DNA from: a virus
IMG/VR virus record: IMGVR_UViG_3300022693_001868
Location: 1 to 21,286 of that record
Strand: one strand, 5' to 3'
Length of the DNA: 21,286 nt
Both the position numbers and the translations under genes were made by a program. Each line of letters starts with the position of its first letter. The first letter of the stretch is position 1. Below the pieces are notes generated by a model. That model saw only the letters and a program-made list of their open reading frames with translations. It had not been told where the DNA came from and did no database searches. Shown one piece after another: positions 1 through 7,296 of the stretch.

Positions 1-1
1 C

Positions 2-730
2 TCTGAGGTTTGGGGAGTCGGTCGACAGCACAGTAAGAAACTACATGCCATGGGTGTGCATACCGTTCAGGATCTCACACGAACTGAGCCGCGCAATATG
101 AAAAGCCTCTTTTCTATTGTTATGGCCAAGACGGTAGCTGAGTTGCAAGGCATTTCTTGCATTGAAATTGAACATGCCCCACCCGCTAAAAAACAAATCA
201 TCTCATCGAGGTCGTTTGGCCAACGTGTAACGGATAAAGAATCTTTGTCTGAGGCAATGAGTGATTACCTGCAGTCAGCAGTTAAACGCCTACGTGAGGA
301 CAAAAGCTTATGTGGTTGCGTGATTGCTTTTGCTGAGTCCAATCCATTTGATAAGAACAAACCGTTTTATAAGAAATCAATCAGTGTGGGTTTTGCTGAG
401 CCGACCGACTCTGCTGCAGTCATCAATAAAGCAGTGATGAAGCAAATGAGTGAACTGTTTCAAGAAGGTGTTGAGTTTAAAAAATGCGGTGTGATTTTAA
501 CGTGTATCGAGAATAAAGCCGCTTACATTCCTGACCTACTTAGCGATGTTGAATCCATAGAACGAAATGAGAAGCTGCAGCTTGCAATGGAAGGTGTTAA
601 GGAAAGGTTTGGAGATAAGAAACTTGCAATCGGCCCTTGTAAATTACCGAATCGTGGCTGGTCGATGAGTCGAGGGAGTCTAACGAGGGATTACTTTAGC
701 TGGGAAGGTATGTTGACTGTAAATAACTAA
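2..730 (+). CDS. umuC: DNA polymerase V catalytic subunit UmuC, C-terminal part (5' end outside window)
   Basis: Y-family translesion polymerase subunit, normally active with processed UmuD in SOS mutagenesis. The reading frame is open to the left edge, so the gene begins outside the window; an internal ATG at 50 is not the true start. Visible parts are the thumb helix-hairpin-helix (EVWGVGRQHSKKLHAMGV), the little-finger region starting near SRSFGQRVTD, and the C-terminal extension ending in a W-x-M-x-R...L-x-x-x-Y pattern typical of UmuC/DUF4113. The palm and fingers with the catalytic carboxylates are not in the window. Where the beta-clamp motif (QLxLF) is expected there is only YIPDLLSD, a weak match. 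It points towards the phage lysis cassette and may be prophage cargo or flanking host DNA. Confidence 0.93.
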   Translation, partial: SEVWGVGRQHSKKLHAMGVHTVQDLTRTEPRNMKSLFSIVMAKTVAELQGISCIEIEHAPPAKKQIISSRSFGQRVTDKESLSEAMSDYLQSAVKRLREDKSLCGCVIAFAESNPFDKNKPFYKKSISVGFAEPTDSAAVINKAVMKQMSELFQEGVEFKKCGVILTCIENKAAYIPDLLSDVESIERNEKLQLAMEGVKERFGDKKLAIGPCKLPNRGWSMSRGSLTRDYFSWEGMLTVNN

Positions 731-755
731 AATAATATATATTAAACAACAAATA

Positions 756-986
756 ATGGTGAACTTTATGAAACTAGAAGAATCAGATGTAACCGAGGTA
801 ACTTTAGGCGCTTTAATAAACCTACTTAAACTTAGTGGTTACGACCTAAATTTAATCCTTGCTAATTACGAAAGAAAAATAGTTGATAACAAACTTACTG
901 GTGCTAATCCACACTACAAAATGGCAAGTGTAGAGTTATTAAAGGAACTAATAGATGAAGCCAACAATAATTCCGTTTTGAATTAA
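756..986 (+). CDS. Small hypothetical protein downstream of umuC
   Basis: 76 residues, acidic and helix-rich, with no signal peptide, membrane segment or family I recognise. It starts 25 nt after umuC, behind a very AT-rich spacer (731-755), and may be cotranscribed or have its own AT-rich promoter. The ATG at 756 has no good ribosome site. An in-frame ATG at 768 has GGTG six bases upstream and could be the real start, giving 72 residues. The gene ends just before a strong hairpin terminator at 991-1009. Amino-acid composition looks protein-like, but function is unknown. Confidence 0.6.
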   Translation: MVNFMKLEESDVTEVTLGALINLLKLSGYDLNLILANYERKIVDNKLTGANPHYKMASVELLKELIDEANNNSVLN

Positions 987-1013
987 GAAAAGCCCTCACT
1001 TAGAGGGCTGTTT
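986..1013. terminator. Bidirectional intrinsic terminator between converging operons
   Basis: Perfect 7-bp stem AGCCCTC/GAGGGCT (991-997 and 1003-1009) with a 5-nt loop. On the minus strand it is followed by TTTTCTTAA, a good U-tract; on the plus strand by GTTTC. It ends both the umuC-side transcript and the phage lysis cassette, whose last stop codon is at 1013-1015. Confidence 0.85.
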
Positions 1014-1117
1014 CAATTCACACACTGCACACAAACAGTGACATGAACATTTGTCGAAATCGAATGAGCTGTGCAACCTGAAAGCAGGATGCACAGCAAT
1101 AAAGTAAATAACTTCAT
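1013..1117 (-). CDS. Small lysis-cassette lipoprotein (candidate outer-membrane spanin, Rz1-like)
   Basis: A 34-codon gene. Its ATG (1117-1115) overlaps the endolysin stop as ATGA, a classic translational-coupling arrangement. The product starts with MKLF, has a hydrophobic core (TLLLCILL) and a lipobox L-S-G-C with the acceptor Cys at residue 15. Cleavage and lipidation would leave a mature peptide of about 20 residues with three cysteines, short like the mature part of Rz1 but without its usual proline richness. It ends four bases before the terminator stem at 1009, so it is the last gene of the lysis operon. Position and lipobox suggest an o-spanin or a colicin-lysis-type lipoprotein. Function is inferred; the open frame, overlap and lipobox are seen directly. 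Confidence 0.7.
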   Translation of the reverse strand: MKLFTLLLCILLSGCTAHSISTNVHVTVCVQCVN

Positions 1118-1635
1118 TTCAAAAATAAAGCCTTTTCAACAGTCCGGCGATTCACAAGCCCTTGCATACGTTTACCGCCTGCATTCACCCATACATCAAA
1201 CTGATCTGCAGCACCACGAATATCATTGGCATTCAACTTTTTAACCAACGTCGATTTGCTAAATGCATTAGTCCCAATGTTGTAGGCAAGTGAAACCAAA
1301 GCATCAAACTGATTTTGATTAAGTTGCACTGTGACTGCCTTATTTACAGTAGCTTCAAACTTCTTTAAATCATGTGCCATGTATGTCTTAGCTTGTGCTT
1401 CCGTGCAGGTATCACCTTTCATAACTTTAATGCCGTTCGGATAATAGGCAGTAAGTCTCTTACCTTCAAAAAGGTTTATCCCACTTGGGCTGATGTGCAT
1501 TTCATCTGTGGCGATACCCAGCATATCATTCAGGTCATCATAGGCGGTTGCAATTAACTTATCTGCAGCATCAACCTGCTTTTGGGTGAGTTTGCCACCA
1601 CTGATCTTTCGCAGGAAATCAAATATGTGTTTCAT
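1114..1635 (-). CDS. Phage endolysin, GH24 (T4-lysozyme type), with an apparently deleted catalytic segment
   Basis: A 173-aa relative of phage muramidases that cleave peptidoglycan. Residues 1-48 form an N-terminal extension with a GGKLTQKQVDAADKLI motif. The GH24 part follows, with LFEGKRLTAY at about 55-64 and a typical C-terminal half (QNQFDALVSLAYNIG, AGGKRMQGLVNRR). The family pattern is E-x8-D-x5-T. Here E57 is present, but the equivalent positions hold Pro66 and Met72, because the sequence jumps from LTAYY straight to PNGIKVMKGDTCTEAQ. About 16 residues carrying the Asp, the Thr and the TIGYG-like strand seem to be missing. The start overlaps the holin stop (TAATG) and the stop overlaps the lipoprotein start (ATGA). 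Family assignment is firm; activity is doubtful. Confidence 0.88.
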   Translation of the reverse strand: MKHIFDFLRKISGGKLTQKQVDAADKLIATAYDDLNDMLGIATDEMHISPSGINLFEGKRLTAYYPNGIKVMKGDTCTEAQAKTYMAHDLKKFEATVNKAVTVQLNQNQFDALVSLAYNIGTNAFSKSTLVKKLNANDIRGAADQFDVWVNAGGKRMQGLVNRRTVEKALFLK

Positions 1636-1853
1636 TATGGGCTACCCTTAACTTTAGGCTGTGCAATCTTACGGCCAATGTACGCCAATGCAGGCAATAC
1701 AACTGAAAGCAAAATAGCATGGTATTCAGTCGGAATGAGTTGTGTGTTGATGCCCTCTTGAATTAAAACAGGAAGAACACCCAATAAAAAAGCTCCGATA
1801 ATTGGGAGCTTTACAGATAAATATTTCCAGACGTTTTCGGGGATGAATTTCAT
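1635..1853 (-). CDS. Putative holin (two membrane segments)
   Basis: 72 residues with two hydrophobic segments, roughly residues 15-31 (LPIIGAFLLGVLPVLIQ) and 44-60 (YHAILLSVVLPALAYIG), and a basic C-terminus, as in class II holins. It lies directly upstream of the endolysin, overlapping it as TAATG, and its own start overlaps the preceding gene as ATGA. A holin forms the inner-membrane lesions that let the endolysin reach the wall and sets the timing of lysis. Size, topology and position support the call; I do not recognise a named holin family with certainty. Confidence 0.75.
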   Translation of the reverse strand: MKFIPENVWKYLSVKLPIIGAFLLGVLPVLIQEGINTQLIPTEYHAILLSVVLPALAYIGRKIAQPKVKGSP

Positions 1854-2227
1854 TTTTGATAATTCCTAATGGTTGATACGTCGGACTCAAGACGAGCCGT
1901 TTTTTCCTTAAGGAGTGAGTTTTCTTGTGCATTCTGGATAATTGAAGATCCGACCCATGTGCACACGCCAATAAAAACCCCTGCGAGAAGTGTTAAGGCA
2001 ATACGAATGACATTCAGGCCACCATCGAGTTGAGCTGATTTATTTTCCAGCACACCAACCCGGGTAATAATCGAATCAATATCTTTGCGGTTTTCAGCAC
2101 TCATGTTTTGGTGCGCTTCGTTAATGAATGTCAATCTGGTTACGTGGTCGGACAGCATTCGAATGTCAGACTGCATTGAATCAATCTTCTTCTCTACTCT
2201 GACCCCGTACGACTCGTTGTCGGTCAT
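1850..2227 (-). CDS. Coiled-coil inner-membrane protein of the lysis cassette (XhlA-like or accessory holin/spanin)
   Basis: About 125 residues from the ATG at 2227, which follows AGGGGG at a good distance. An upstream ATG at 2260 lies inside the terminator hairpin and is unlikely. Residues 1-75 are heptad-rich, with many Lys/Glu/Asp, and look like a coiled coil. A single hydrophobic segment follows (about 82-100, IRIALTLLAGVFIGVCTWVG), then a short charged tail (KEKTARLESDVSTI) that could again coil. This layout resembles XhlA-type haemolysin/holin helpers more than a classical i-spanin, which has an N-terminal anchor and a long periplasmic coil. It is first of four overlapping lysis genes. 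The exact role is unknown. Confidence 0.65.
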   Translation of the reverse strand: MTDNESYGVRVEKKIDSMQSDIRMLSDHVTRLTFINEAHQNMSAENRKDIDSIITRVGVLENKSAQLDGGLNVIRIALTLLAGVFIGVCTWVGSSIIQNAQENSLLKEKTARLESDVSTIRNYQK

Positions 2228-2250
2228 AAGACCCCCTAAATTTTGGCAAT

Positions 2251-2273
2251 AAAAAAGCACCCTATTGGGTGCT
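2251..2273 (-). terminator. Intrinsic terminator between tail and lysis genes
   Basis: 7-bp stem AGCACCC/GGGTGCT (2256-2262 and 2267-2273) with a TATT loop, followed on the minus strand by TTTTTTATTG. The stem overlaps the stop codon of the presumed receptor-binding gene (2272-2274). The lysis genes therefore need readthrough or a promoter inside the 3' part of that gene. Confidence 0.85.
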
Positions 2274-3288
2274 ATGGTTTTGTAAAAAATACTTTTAGAA
2301 GACTATCGGTATTGACGTCATACAGCAACATAAAATCTGTATACAGAAAGCGATTTGTGTTATTTCCTCTTGTCACACTTAATGCAACCCCTCGATTAAC
2401 AATGACCTGCTCAAAACTAGAGAAATTGAAAGCAATATCACTTTTAAGTGATACAATTTTTTTATCTTGTGCTGTTGTTCGATTTCCAGAAACCAAGACA
2501 ATTGATTTGCCGTCACTAGCCACATCAAAACAGTAAGTAAAATTTGTCGGTATATTGTATGTATTTGAGTTTACTAGTGAATAATTGGAGAATATGTCCC
2601 CTGTTATTTGGGAAATTGTTATAGTTCCCGCACTAGCCACAATATAATATTGTCCAACAATTTTTGATCTTTCTACTCCTGTGATTTGCATCTCATTCTT
2701 AAGAACTGCGGTTTCAATTTCGTAAGCTTTACTCAACTCAAAGATATATCGCTTATAAATTGATGATCCAGTGATAATGCAAAGACCAAACCCATCATTA
2801 AAGAATGAGGCATAAAGAAACGTATTGGTAGTATTTGGTAGTAACTCTACAGATGTTGATGCTGGAAAATAATCCCCAAAGGGTGACGATGTTGCATGTT
2901 TTAAAAATTGAACTTTTGATGTTATTGAGGTGTTGTGAATATATATATAATCCCCATTTTTTGAATAAAACGTCGATCTAAGTGATAGTGATGGGGTTAA
3001 AACCGATTCAGAATCAATACCTACAATTATCGGAACGTCGGCTTTATTCGCAAAAACCTCAAAACAATCTGTAAATACCTCTTGCTCCCCAAGTCTTGCT
3101 GACAACATATAAAAATATGTTTCATCTTTTTCTGTCGTTAAATCCTCATATTCATATATGTCACCCACAACTTCAGCTAAAAGTGGTGGCAAGCTATTTG
3201 ATGTAAATGCAGAATCTGCACGATAAATTCGCACAGATTCAGACATGACACTCTCATTTTCCCAGTTTATTTTGATTTTTACTGCCAT
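2272..3288 (-). CDS. Tail tip / presumed receptor-binding protein with N-terminal FN3-like domain
   Basis: 338 residues, last gene of the tail module, three bases after the J-like gene. Residues 1-80 have the strand pattern of a fibronectin type III-like domain (IKINWENESV...VRIYRADS...YEYEDLT...TYFYMLSARLG). Residues 90-338 are rich in short beta strands, Ser/Thr/Asn and aromatic residues (YYIVASAGTITISQ, VASDGKSIVLVSGN), resembling a propeller-type ligand-binding domain. The DNA is clearly more AT-rich than the head genes, as expected for a frequently exchanged host-range gene. Position after J and before lysis fits a receptor-binding or tail-tip accessory role. No catalytic depolymerase motif is seen. 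Confidence 0.6.
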   Translation of the reverse strand: MAVKIKINWENESVMSESVRIYRADSAFTSNSLPPLLAEVVGDIYEYEDLTTEKDETYFYMLSARLGEQEVFTDCFEVFANKADVPIIVGIDSESVLTPSLSLRSTFYSKNGDYIYIHNTSITSKVQFLKHATSSPFGDYFPASTSVELLPNTTNTFLYASFFNDGFGLCIITGSSIYKRYIFELSKAYEIETAVLKNEMQITGVERSKIVGQYYIVASAGTITISQITGDIFSNYSLVNSNTYNIPTNFTYCFDVASDGKSIVLVSGNRTTAQDKKIVSLKSDIAFNFSSFEQVIVNRGVALSVTRGNNTNRFLYTDFMLLYDVNTDSLLKVFFTKP

Positions 3289-3291
3289 AAA

Positions 3292-6015
3292 TTAATACTC
3301 TACAACTTCAAATGTGACATTGCTTGGAGCGATTAATGTTAATCTTTTTACAGTGCAATCAAATACATTCATACATTCATACCCATCCCGCACTGTTTTC
3401 AAGTTGATGTGCAATGAGCGTGTATCAGCTTGCATTGCTGTCTCAAGGAGTGTGAAACTATTAGTTGCTGATGCATTTATGCTATGAGTTGCAAGCTCTA
3501 TATTTTCTTCATCGAGCTCAATTACAGTGAGTAATGTTTGCGTTCTATCTTCAAGCGATACACCCTGCTCAAAATACCCGATAAAATCACCACCTGTTTG
3601 CTGTAAACGATTCCGATTAGACCAAGTCAGTATGAAATCATCTTCAAAATAAGCAGGCCAATACTTGTCATTGATTTTCACATTCGCAGGTGGATAGGGT
3701 CGGTTAGCACGTGCTTTGATTTGAACTTGCTGCATATCAACATCATCAATCCCTAAAATACCACTTGGAGTAGTCGTCAGTGCTTTTACATTGATGATCT
3801 CACCAGTGACATATTCCGTTGGATCTACCGTGATAAAATCATCTGCAAAATACAAAATACTCCCAGCCAAGTGATTTTGAGGAACTGTATCTAACGCCCC
3901 ACGTTTTACCGTGAGCAAACCTGTCTCTTCATCATAAGATTGGTAGACCATGATTTCGTTATTCACGGTAATCTGCGTACCAGTACTGACCATGTCTATA
4001 TCACCTGCATTTTTTAAAATGAAAGTGGTATCGACCCGTGAAATATTCTGATCCAGCTCAGCTGTTTCGCTATATACAATCGCACCTGCTCGCTCAAAGT
4101 CATTGCCAATATCTGTATACATCAGAGCATTTAATGAATTACTTTGTGGGCGCTGAGCAATCACCGCCGCATAGCCTGCATCGGGGTTATAAGCTAGAGC
4201 CTCGTCCACAGCTTTCTGCCCATTGAGCTGCACTGCTTCTAAATAGGACAACTCAAAAGCCTTAAACAATGCAGGCTGTGGAGGTTTTGGTATGGTGTCT
4301 ACAGGTGTATCATTCACAATGTTTGAAGAAAGATTGCCTGAATAAGGCACGACCTCTACAAAATCAATCGATACATCTGTACCGGTGCCTAAGTTGATTT
4401 TCATAATCCGAACTAAAATGGTACCGCTCCAACGTCTTGGCCATTCCAGTTTGAGCAAGTCATACCGATTCCACTTTCGTGCCTGATAAAACCCAGTTGT
4501 GAAAGTTCCTTGCCAAACTGGAGTAGATACCTGCTTGAGCTTCCACTGACTTACTATTGCTGCATTACGCTGATGCATGAAATAAGGAAACTTCACCTCA
4601 TCAGAGTTTTCATGTCCATTTAAGTTCCGAATTGCAGCATTCTCGGCAATTGAAAATGAAGAGTTTTTAATCGCACTTCGATTGTAATAACTCACGTTCA
4701 ACTTATTAATCAGTTCATCTGCAGATGTTGCTCCATCCAGCTGCATACCCTTAATTTTGTTGACAGGCAGTGTGTGAACTTCATTATCTGCAAACCAATC
4801 ATCACGAAATAAGACCATCTCATATAAACCAGTTTGACGGTTCATCCGCACACCCGCTTCGATATGGCCACAAAGTTCATTGATGGCTTCAAGACATGAC
4901 TTCTCAGTAATTGACCATGAAATACCCAAACCTTCATCAAAAATTCGATCCGCAGCTTTCATAAAATTCACGTCATTTATGTCTGATTCAGGCTTGCCCA
5001 TCGCGGTATCATCCGTAAGAATTTCCCTAATCTTATGAATTGGATTTATATCGGGAGCATCAATTTCAATAAAATCTCTATGCATTTTTATATCAAGAAA
5101 ATAAACATCAAGAGCCACACCCATTACATGAGAATTGGAATCTGGGTTGTAAATAGAATTTCTGCAATAAGCTGAATCTACAAAAACACCACCCGACTCT
5201 ACCCAAAGCTCGTAATTTTTTTCTGGTGACGCACTCTCGCCTCTTGCGCTTGACTCAACTCGAATGAGAATGTCGAAAGGGGATGTATTTGTAAAAGTTT
5301 GTTTTTCTTCATGATAGCCATCGAAGTAGCTTTGACCTGACACTCCCGATCCACTACCTGACTTATTAGGCGAGAAATTCATTGTTACTTTATTGAAATT
5401 AATTTCATTTAGGTCTTGTCCGCCTGTATACGTCCTAGTTGCGTTTAAAGTAAATGGCTGTGGATTAAATTCCTCATTATTTTTGATGTAATAGCCATTA
5501 ATCTCACAAACAACAGCACCATCCTCTCGCACCTCATACCATTGTCTGCGACCATCATTTCTAACTCGTGTGCGTTTCGGCCAAAGCAACATTTCTTTCA
5601 TGTAACCTGAGTTGCCGTGATAAAACGATTTATTGTAGTGGTGTCGTTTCGCAATAATTCCCGCAATTTCACCAACTACGCCACCCGCTGAAACCCCTCT
5701 GCCCAGTCCACGGAACAATAAATAAGACTGAAATGGATAGCCTGAAACTTTTGGAAAGTCAGTGCTATAAGTGGCATTAGGCAACTGATCTGCTGTACCC
5801 GTATAAATATCAATAAACCCAGCAACCCCACCTTCTTTATCCCCATATAGATTTGGACTTTCTACACGTAGAAAGGTTTCATCATTATCGGGTTTAAAAA
5901 TCCAGCCACGGTTATCAAAGTTAATCCCAATCAATTTTTCAATCGGATTACCAATGAAGGTGGTGAGTTTTGCGAAGTATCGTTGACCAATTGTTTGACT
6001 ACTGCTTCCGCCCAT
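3292..6015 (-). CDS. Tail tip attachment protein, lambda gpJ-like
   Basis: A 907-aa protein at the distal end of the tail operon, where the J/host-specificity protein of lambda-like siphophages lies. It forms the central tail tip and contacts the receptor. The N-terminal 300 residues are beta-rich and include GGVAGFIDIYTG and a Gly-rich stretch near GRGVSAGGVVGEIAG. The middle part (roughly 340-560) resembles the hub domain of the phage-tail_3/J family (INKLNVSYYNRSA, KWNRYDLLKLEWP). The C-terminal part has an FN3-like stretch from about RPYPPANVKINDKYWP. The ATG at 6015 overlaps the preceding small gene by 17 nt. Family assignment is good; domain borders are approximate. Confidence 0.82.
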   Translation of the reverse strand: MGGSSSQTIGQRYFAKLTTFIGNPIEKLIGINFDNRGWIFKPDNDETFLRVESPNLYGDKEGGVAGFIDIYTGTADQLPNATYSTDFPKVSGYPFQSYLLFRGLGRGVSAGGVVGEIAGIIAKRHHYNKSFYHGNSGYMKEMLLWPKRTRVRNDGRRQWYEVREDGAVVCEINGYYIKNNEEFNPQPFTLNATRTYTGGQDLNEINFNKVTMNFSPNKSGSGSGVSGQSYFDGYHEEKQTFTNTSPFDILIRVESSARGESASPEKNYELWVESGGVFVDSAYCRNSIYNPDSNSHVMGVALDVYFLDIKMHRDFIEIDAPDINPIHKIREILTDDTAMGKPESDINDVNFMKAADRIFDEGLGISWSITEKSCLEAINELCGHIEAGVRMNRQTGLYEMVLFRDDWFADNEVHTLPVNKIKGMQLDGATSADELINKLNVSYYNRSAIKNSSFSIAENAAIRNLNGHENSDEVKFPYFMHQRNAAIVSQWKLKQVSTPVWQGTFTTGFYQARKWNRYDLLKLEWPRRWSGTILVRIMKINLGTGTDVSIDFVEVVPYSGNLSSNIVNDTPVDTIPKPPQPALFKAFELSYLEAVQLNGQKAVDEALAYNPDAGYAAVIAQRPQSNSLNALMYTDIGNDFERAGAIVYSETAELDQNISRVDTTFILKNAGDIDMVSTGTQITVNNEIMVYQSYDEETGLLTVKRGALDTVPQNHLAGSILYFADDFITVDPTEYVTGEIINVKALTTTPSGILGIDDVDMQQVQIKARANRPYPPANVKINDKYWPAYFEDDFILTWSNRNRLQQTGGDFIGYFEQGVSLEDRTQTLLTVIELDEENIELATHSINASATNSFTLLETAMQADTRSLHINLKTVRDGYECMNVFDCTVKRLTLIAPSNVTFEVVEY

Positions 6016-6190
6016 TTTTTACATACTCCACAACTTGCTGCGCCATGGCATCATTGGTTTGTTCAACAATTTCGATATCGATGCCGTTTTCAAGAAAGGT
6101 CGACCAGTCCCAACCTTGAGCCAAAAAAAATGCCCGCGATCCGCGAGCACACATTCCTGATTTTCGTATATCTGACATGTAAATCTTCAC
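5999..6190 (-). CDS. Small conserved tail assembly protein (GTG start)
   Basis: About 63 residues with an MSDIRKSGMCARGSRAFFLAQGWDWSTFLENGID core, a pattern I associate with a small conserved protein just upstream of J-type genes in siphophages; its role is unknown. I choose GTG at 6190 because it overlaps the previous stop as GTGA and AAAGG lies six bases upstream. An ATG at 6178 is a fallback, and the longer ATG at 6232 would run 46 nt into the preceding gene. It overlaps the J-like gene by 17 nt. No membrane segment is visible. Confidence 0.65.
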   Translation of the reverse strand: MKIYMSDIRKSGMCARGSRAFFLAQGWDWSTFLENGIDIEIVEQTNDAMAQQVVEYVKNGRKQ

Positions 6191-6432
6191 TTGCCACCTT
6201 TCTGTTTGATATCCGTTGTCGCATGCCCCCAAATATGGGTAATGTTTCCATACATGTGTGGGCTACCTGCTACATCTGAGAAAGAAACGCCTTCATCAGC
6301 AATCGTTCCATCAAGCTGATTGGCGGTTTGCTGGTTTTTCTTTTGGGCTTTGCGCATGGCGTAATAGCTGTAAGCCATTGTGACAACCATCAGCGCCAGC
6401 ATGGCGTAAATCACCCATGGAGCAATAACCAT
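6187..6432 (-). CDS. Small membrane-anchored tail assembly protein
   Basis: 81 residues: a hydrophobic N-terminal segment (about 3-25, IAPWVIYAMLALMVVTMAYSYYA), a Lys-rich stretch, then a conserved-looking C-terminal part (DEGVSFSDVAGSPHMYGNI and IWGHATTDIK) like short proteins found before J in many siphophages (compare G-x-x-x-IKGPN-V-W-Y-G-D). A GAGGTG ribosome site precedes the ATG. It occupies the place of lambda K/I but is not obviously homologous to either. The position suggests tail-tip assembly; the N-terminal hydrophobic helix could insert in the membrane or be buried in the tip. Confidence 0.6.
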   Translation of the reverse strand: MVIAPWVIYAMLALMVVTMAYSYYAMRKAQKKNQQTANQLDGTIADEGVSFSDVAGSPHMYGNITHIWGHATTDIKQKGGK

Positions 6433-6444
6433 TCGACACCTCGC

Positions 6445-7296
6445 TTACTTAATCAATTGGGTAAAAATTGGGTTGCTGTTCGGGATGAATTGATGCCCAG
6501 CATAACGTGCCCAATTGTTAAACTTCTCATCACACATTTTTTTAGATTGGTCGCAACCCGGTACAACTGAGAAAACATCACCCACCGCTAAACCGACATG
6601 CTGGCGGTATAACGTGAAGCTATTCACAGTGCTGGTCGTGATTAAGGTATGTACTCCACCTTTCAGCATCAACCCCAAACTCAACCATTGATCTGGGTAA
6701 CTCTTGGTTTCCATGATCGGGTCTCCATTTTCAAAAGTGGGGTTGCCCTGACCATCTAAAACCAGAGTGGGCACCACATCGAATGAAACCTTTAAGCCAT
6801 CGATCGCAGTCACTTCAACCTCAAATGACCAGTCTTCAAACTTGAGCCCACACCAGCGGTCATAGATTGAGTTTGGGCACGAATACTGAAACTTACGTGT
6901 CAAAATATTACGATTTAGGTAAGATTCTCCCGTTTCACATACCAGCGTCAATGTGTCTGCATCTTCATCATACTTTGGCTGCGTCACACGGCCTTTATGC
7001 AGGACCAGTGTTTCGCCCTGATAAAGCTCAAGGATGGTAATCGTCACACCGCCATAGAAGATCTTGCCTGCAAAGATGGCAGCCAAATCTTCACCCTCAG
7101 TATTGAATAAATGCATCTGCGGAAAAGTCACTTCGGTATCGCATTTATCAATACTTTCATCTTCAATGGCTGTACGCTGTAGGCCACGGATCGGCAGATA
7201 CTCAATCCCTGCATGTGTGATTGCTTTACGCTGATCTGTAAAATACCAAGCACGTGCACCATGCTTCAGTTGATATAACTCTGCTCTGTTTCTCAT
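6445..7296 (-). CDS. Tail tip protein, BR0599/DUF2163 family (lambda gpL-like position)
   Basis: 283 residues. The C-terminal motif GCDQSKKMCDEKFNNWARYAGHQFIP matches the Cys-rich ending of the phage BR0599 family (GCD...C...F.N...F.G...IP), and CPNSIYDRWCGL adds two more conserved cysteines, so a metal or Fe-S site is plausible as in lambda gpL. The N-terminal two thirds are the DUF2163-like beta-rich part. It overlaps the upstream gene as ATGA (7296-7293). Such proteins sit between the tape-measure/gpM region and the J hub, in the baseplate-like tail tip. Confidence 0.8.
   Translation of the reverse strand: MRNRAELYQLKHGARAWYFTDQRKAITHAGIEYLPIRGLQRTAIEDESIDKCDTEVTFPQMHLFNTEGEDLAAIFAGKIFYGGVTITILELYQGETLVLHKGRVTQPKYDEDADTLTLVCETGESYLNRNILTRKFQYSCPNSIYDRWCGLKFEDWSFEVEVTAIDGLKVSFDVVPTLVLDGQGNPTFENGDPIMETKSYPDQWLSLGLMLKGGVHTLITTSTVNSFTLYRQHVGLAVGDVFSVVPGCDQSKKMCDEKFNNWARYAGHQFIPNSNPIFTQLIK

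Noticed and set aside
1726-1971. Minus-strand 81-codon frame overlapping the holin and coiled-coil genes
   Set aside because: Out-of-frame shadow; composition is not protein-like and the overlapping genes have better starts and context.
2228-2260. Longer N-terminus of the coiled-coil lysis protein from an ATG at 2260
   Set aside because: The ATG lies inside the terminator hairpin, while the ATG at 2227 has a strong AGGGGG site.
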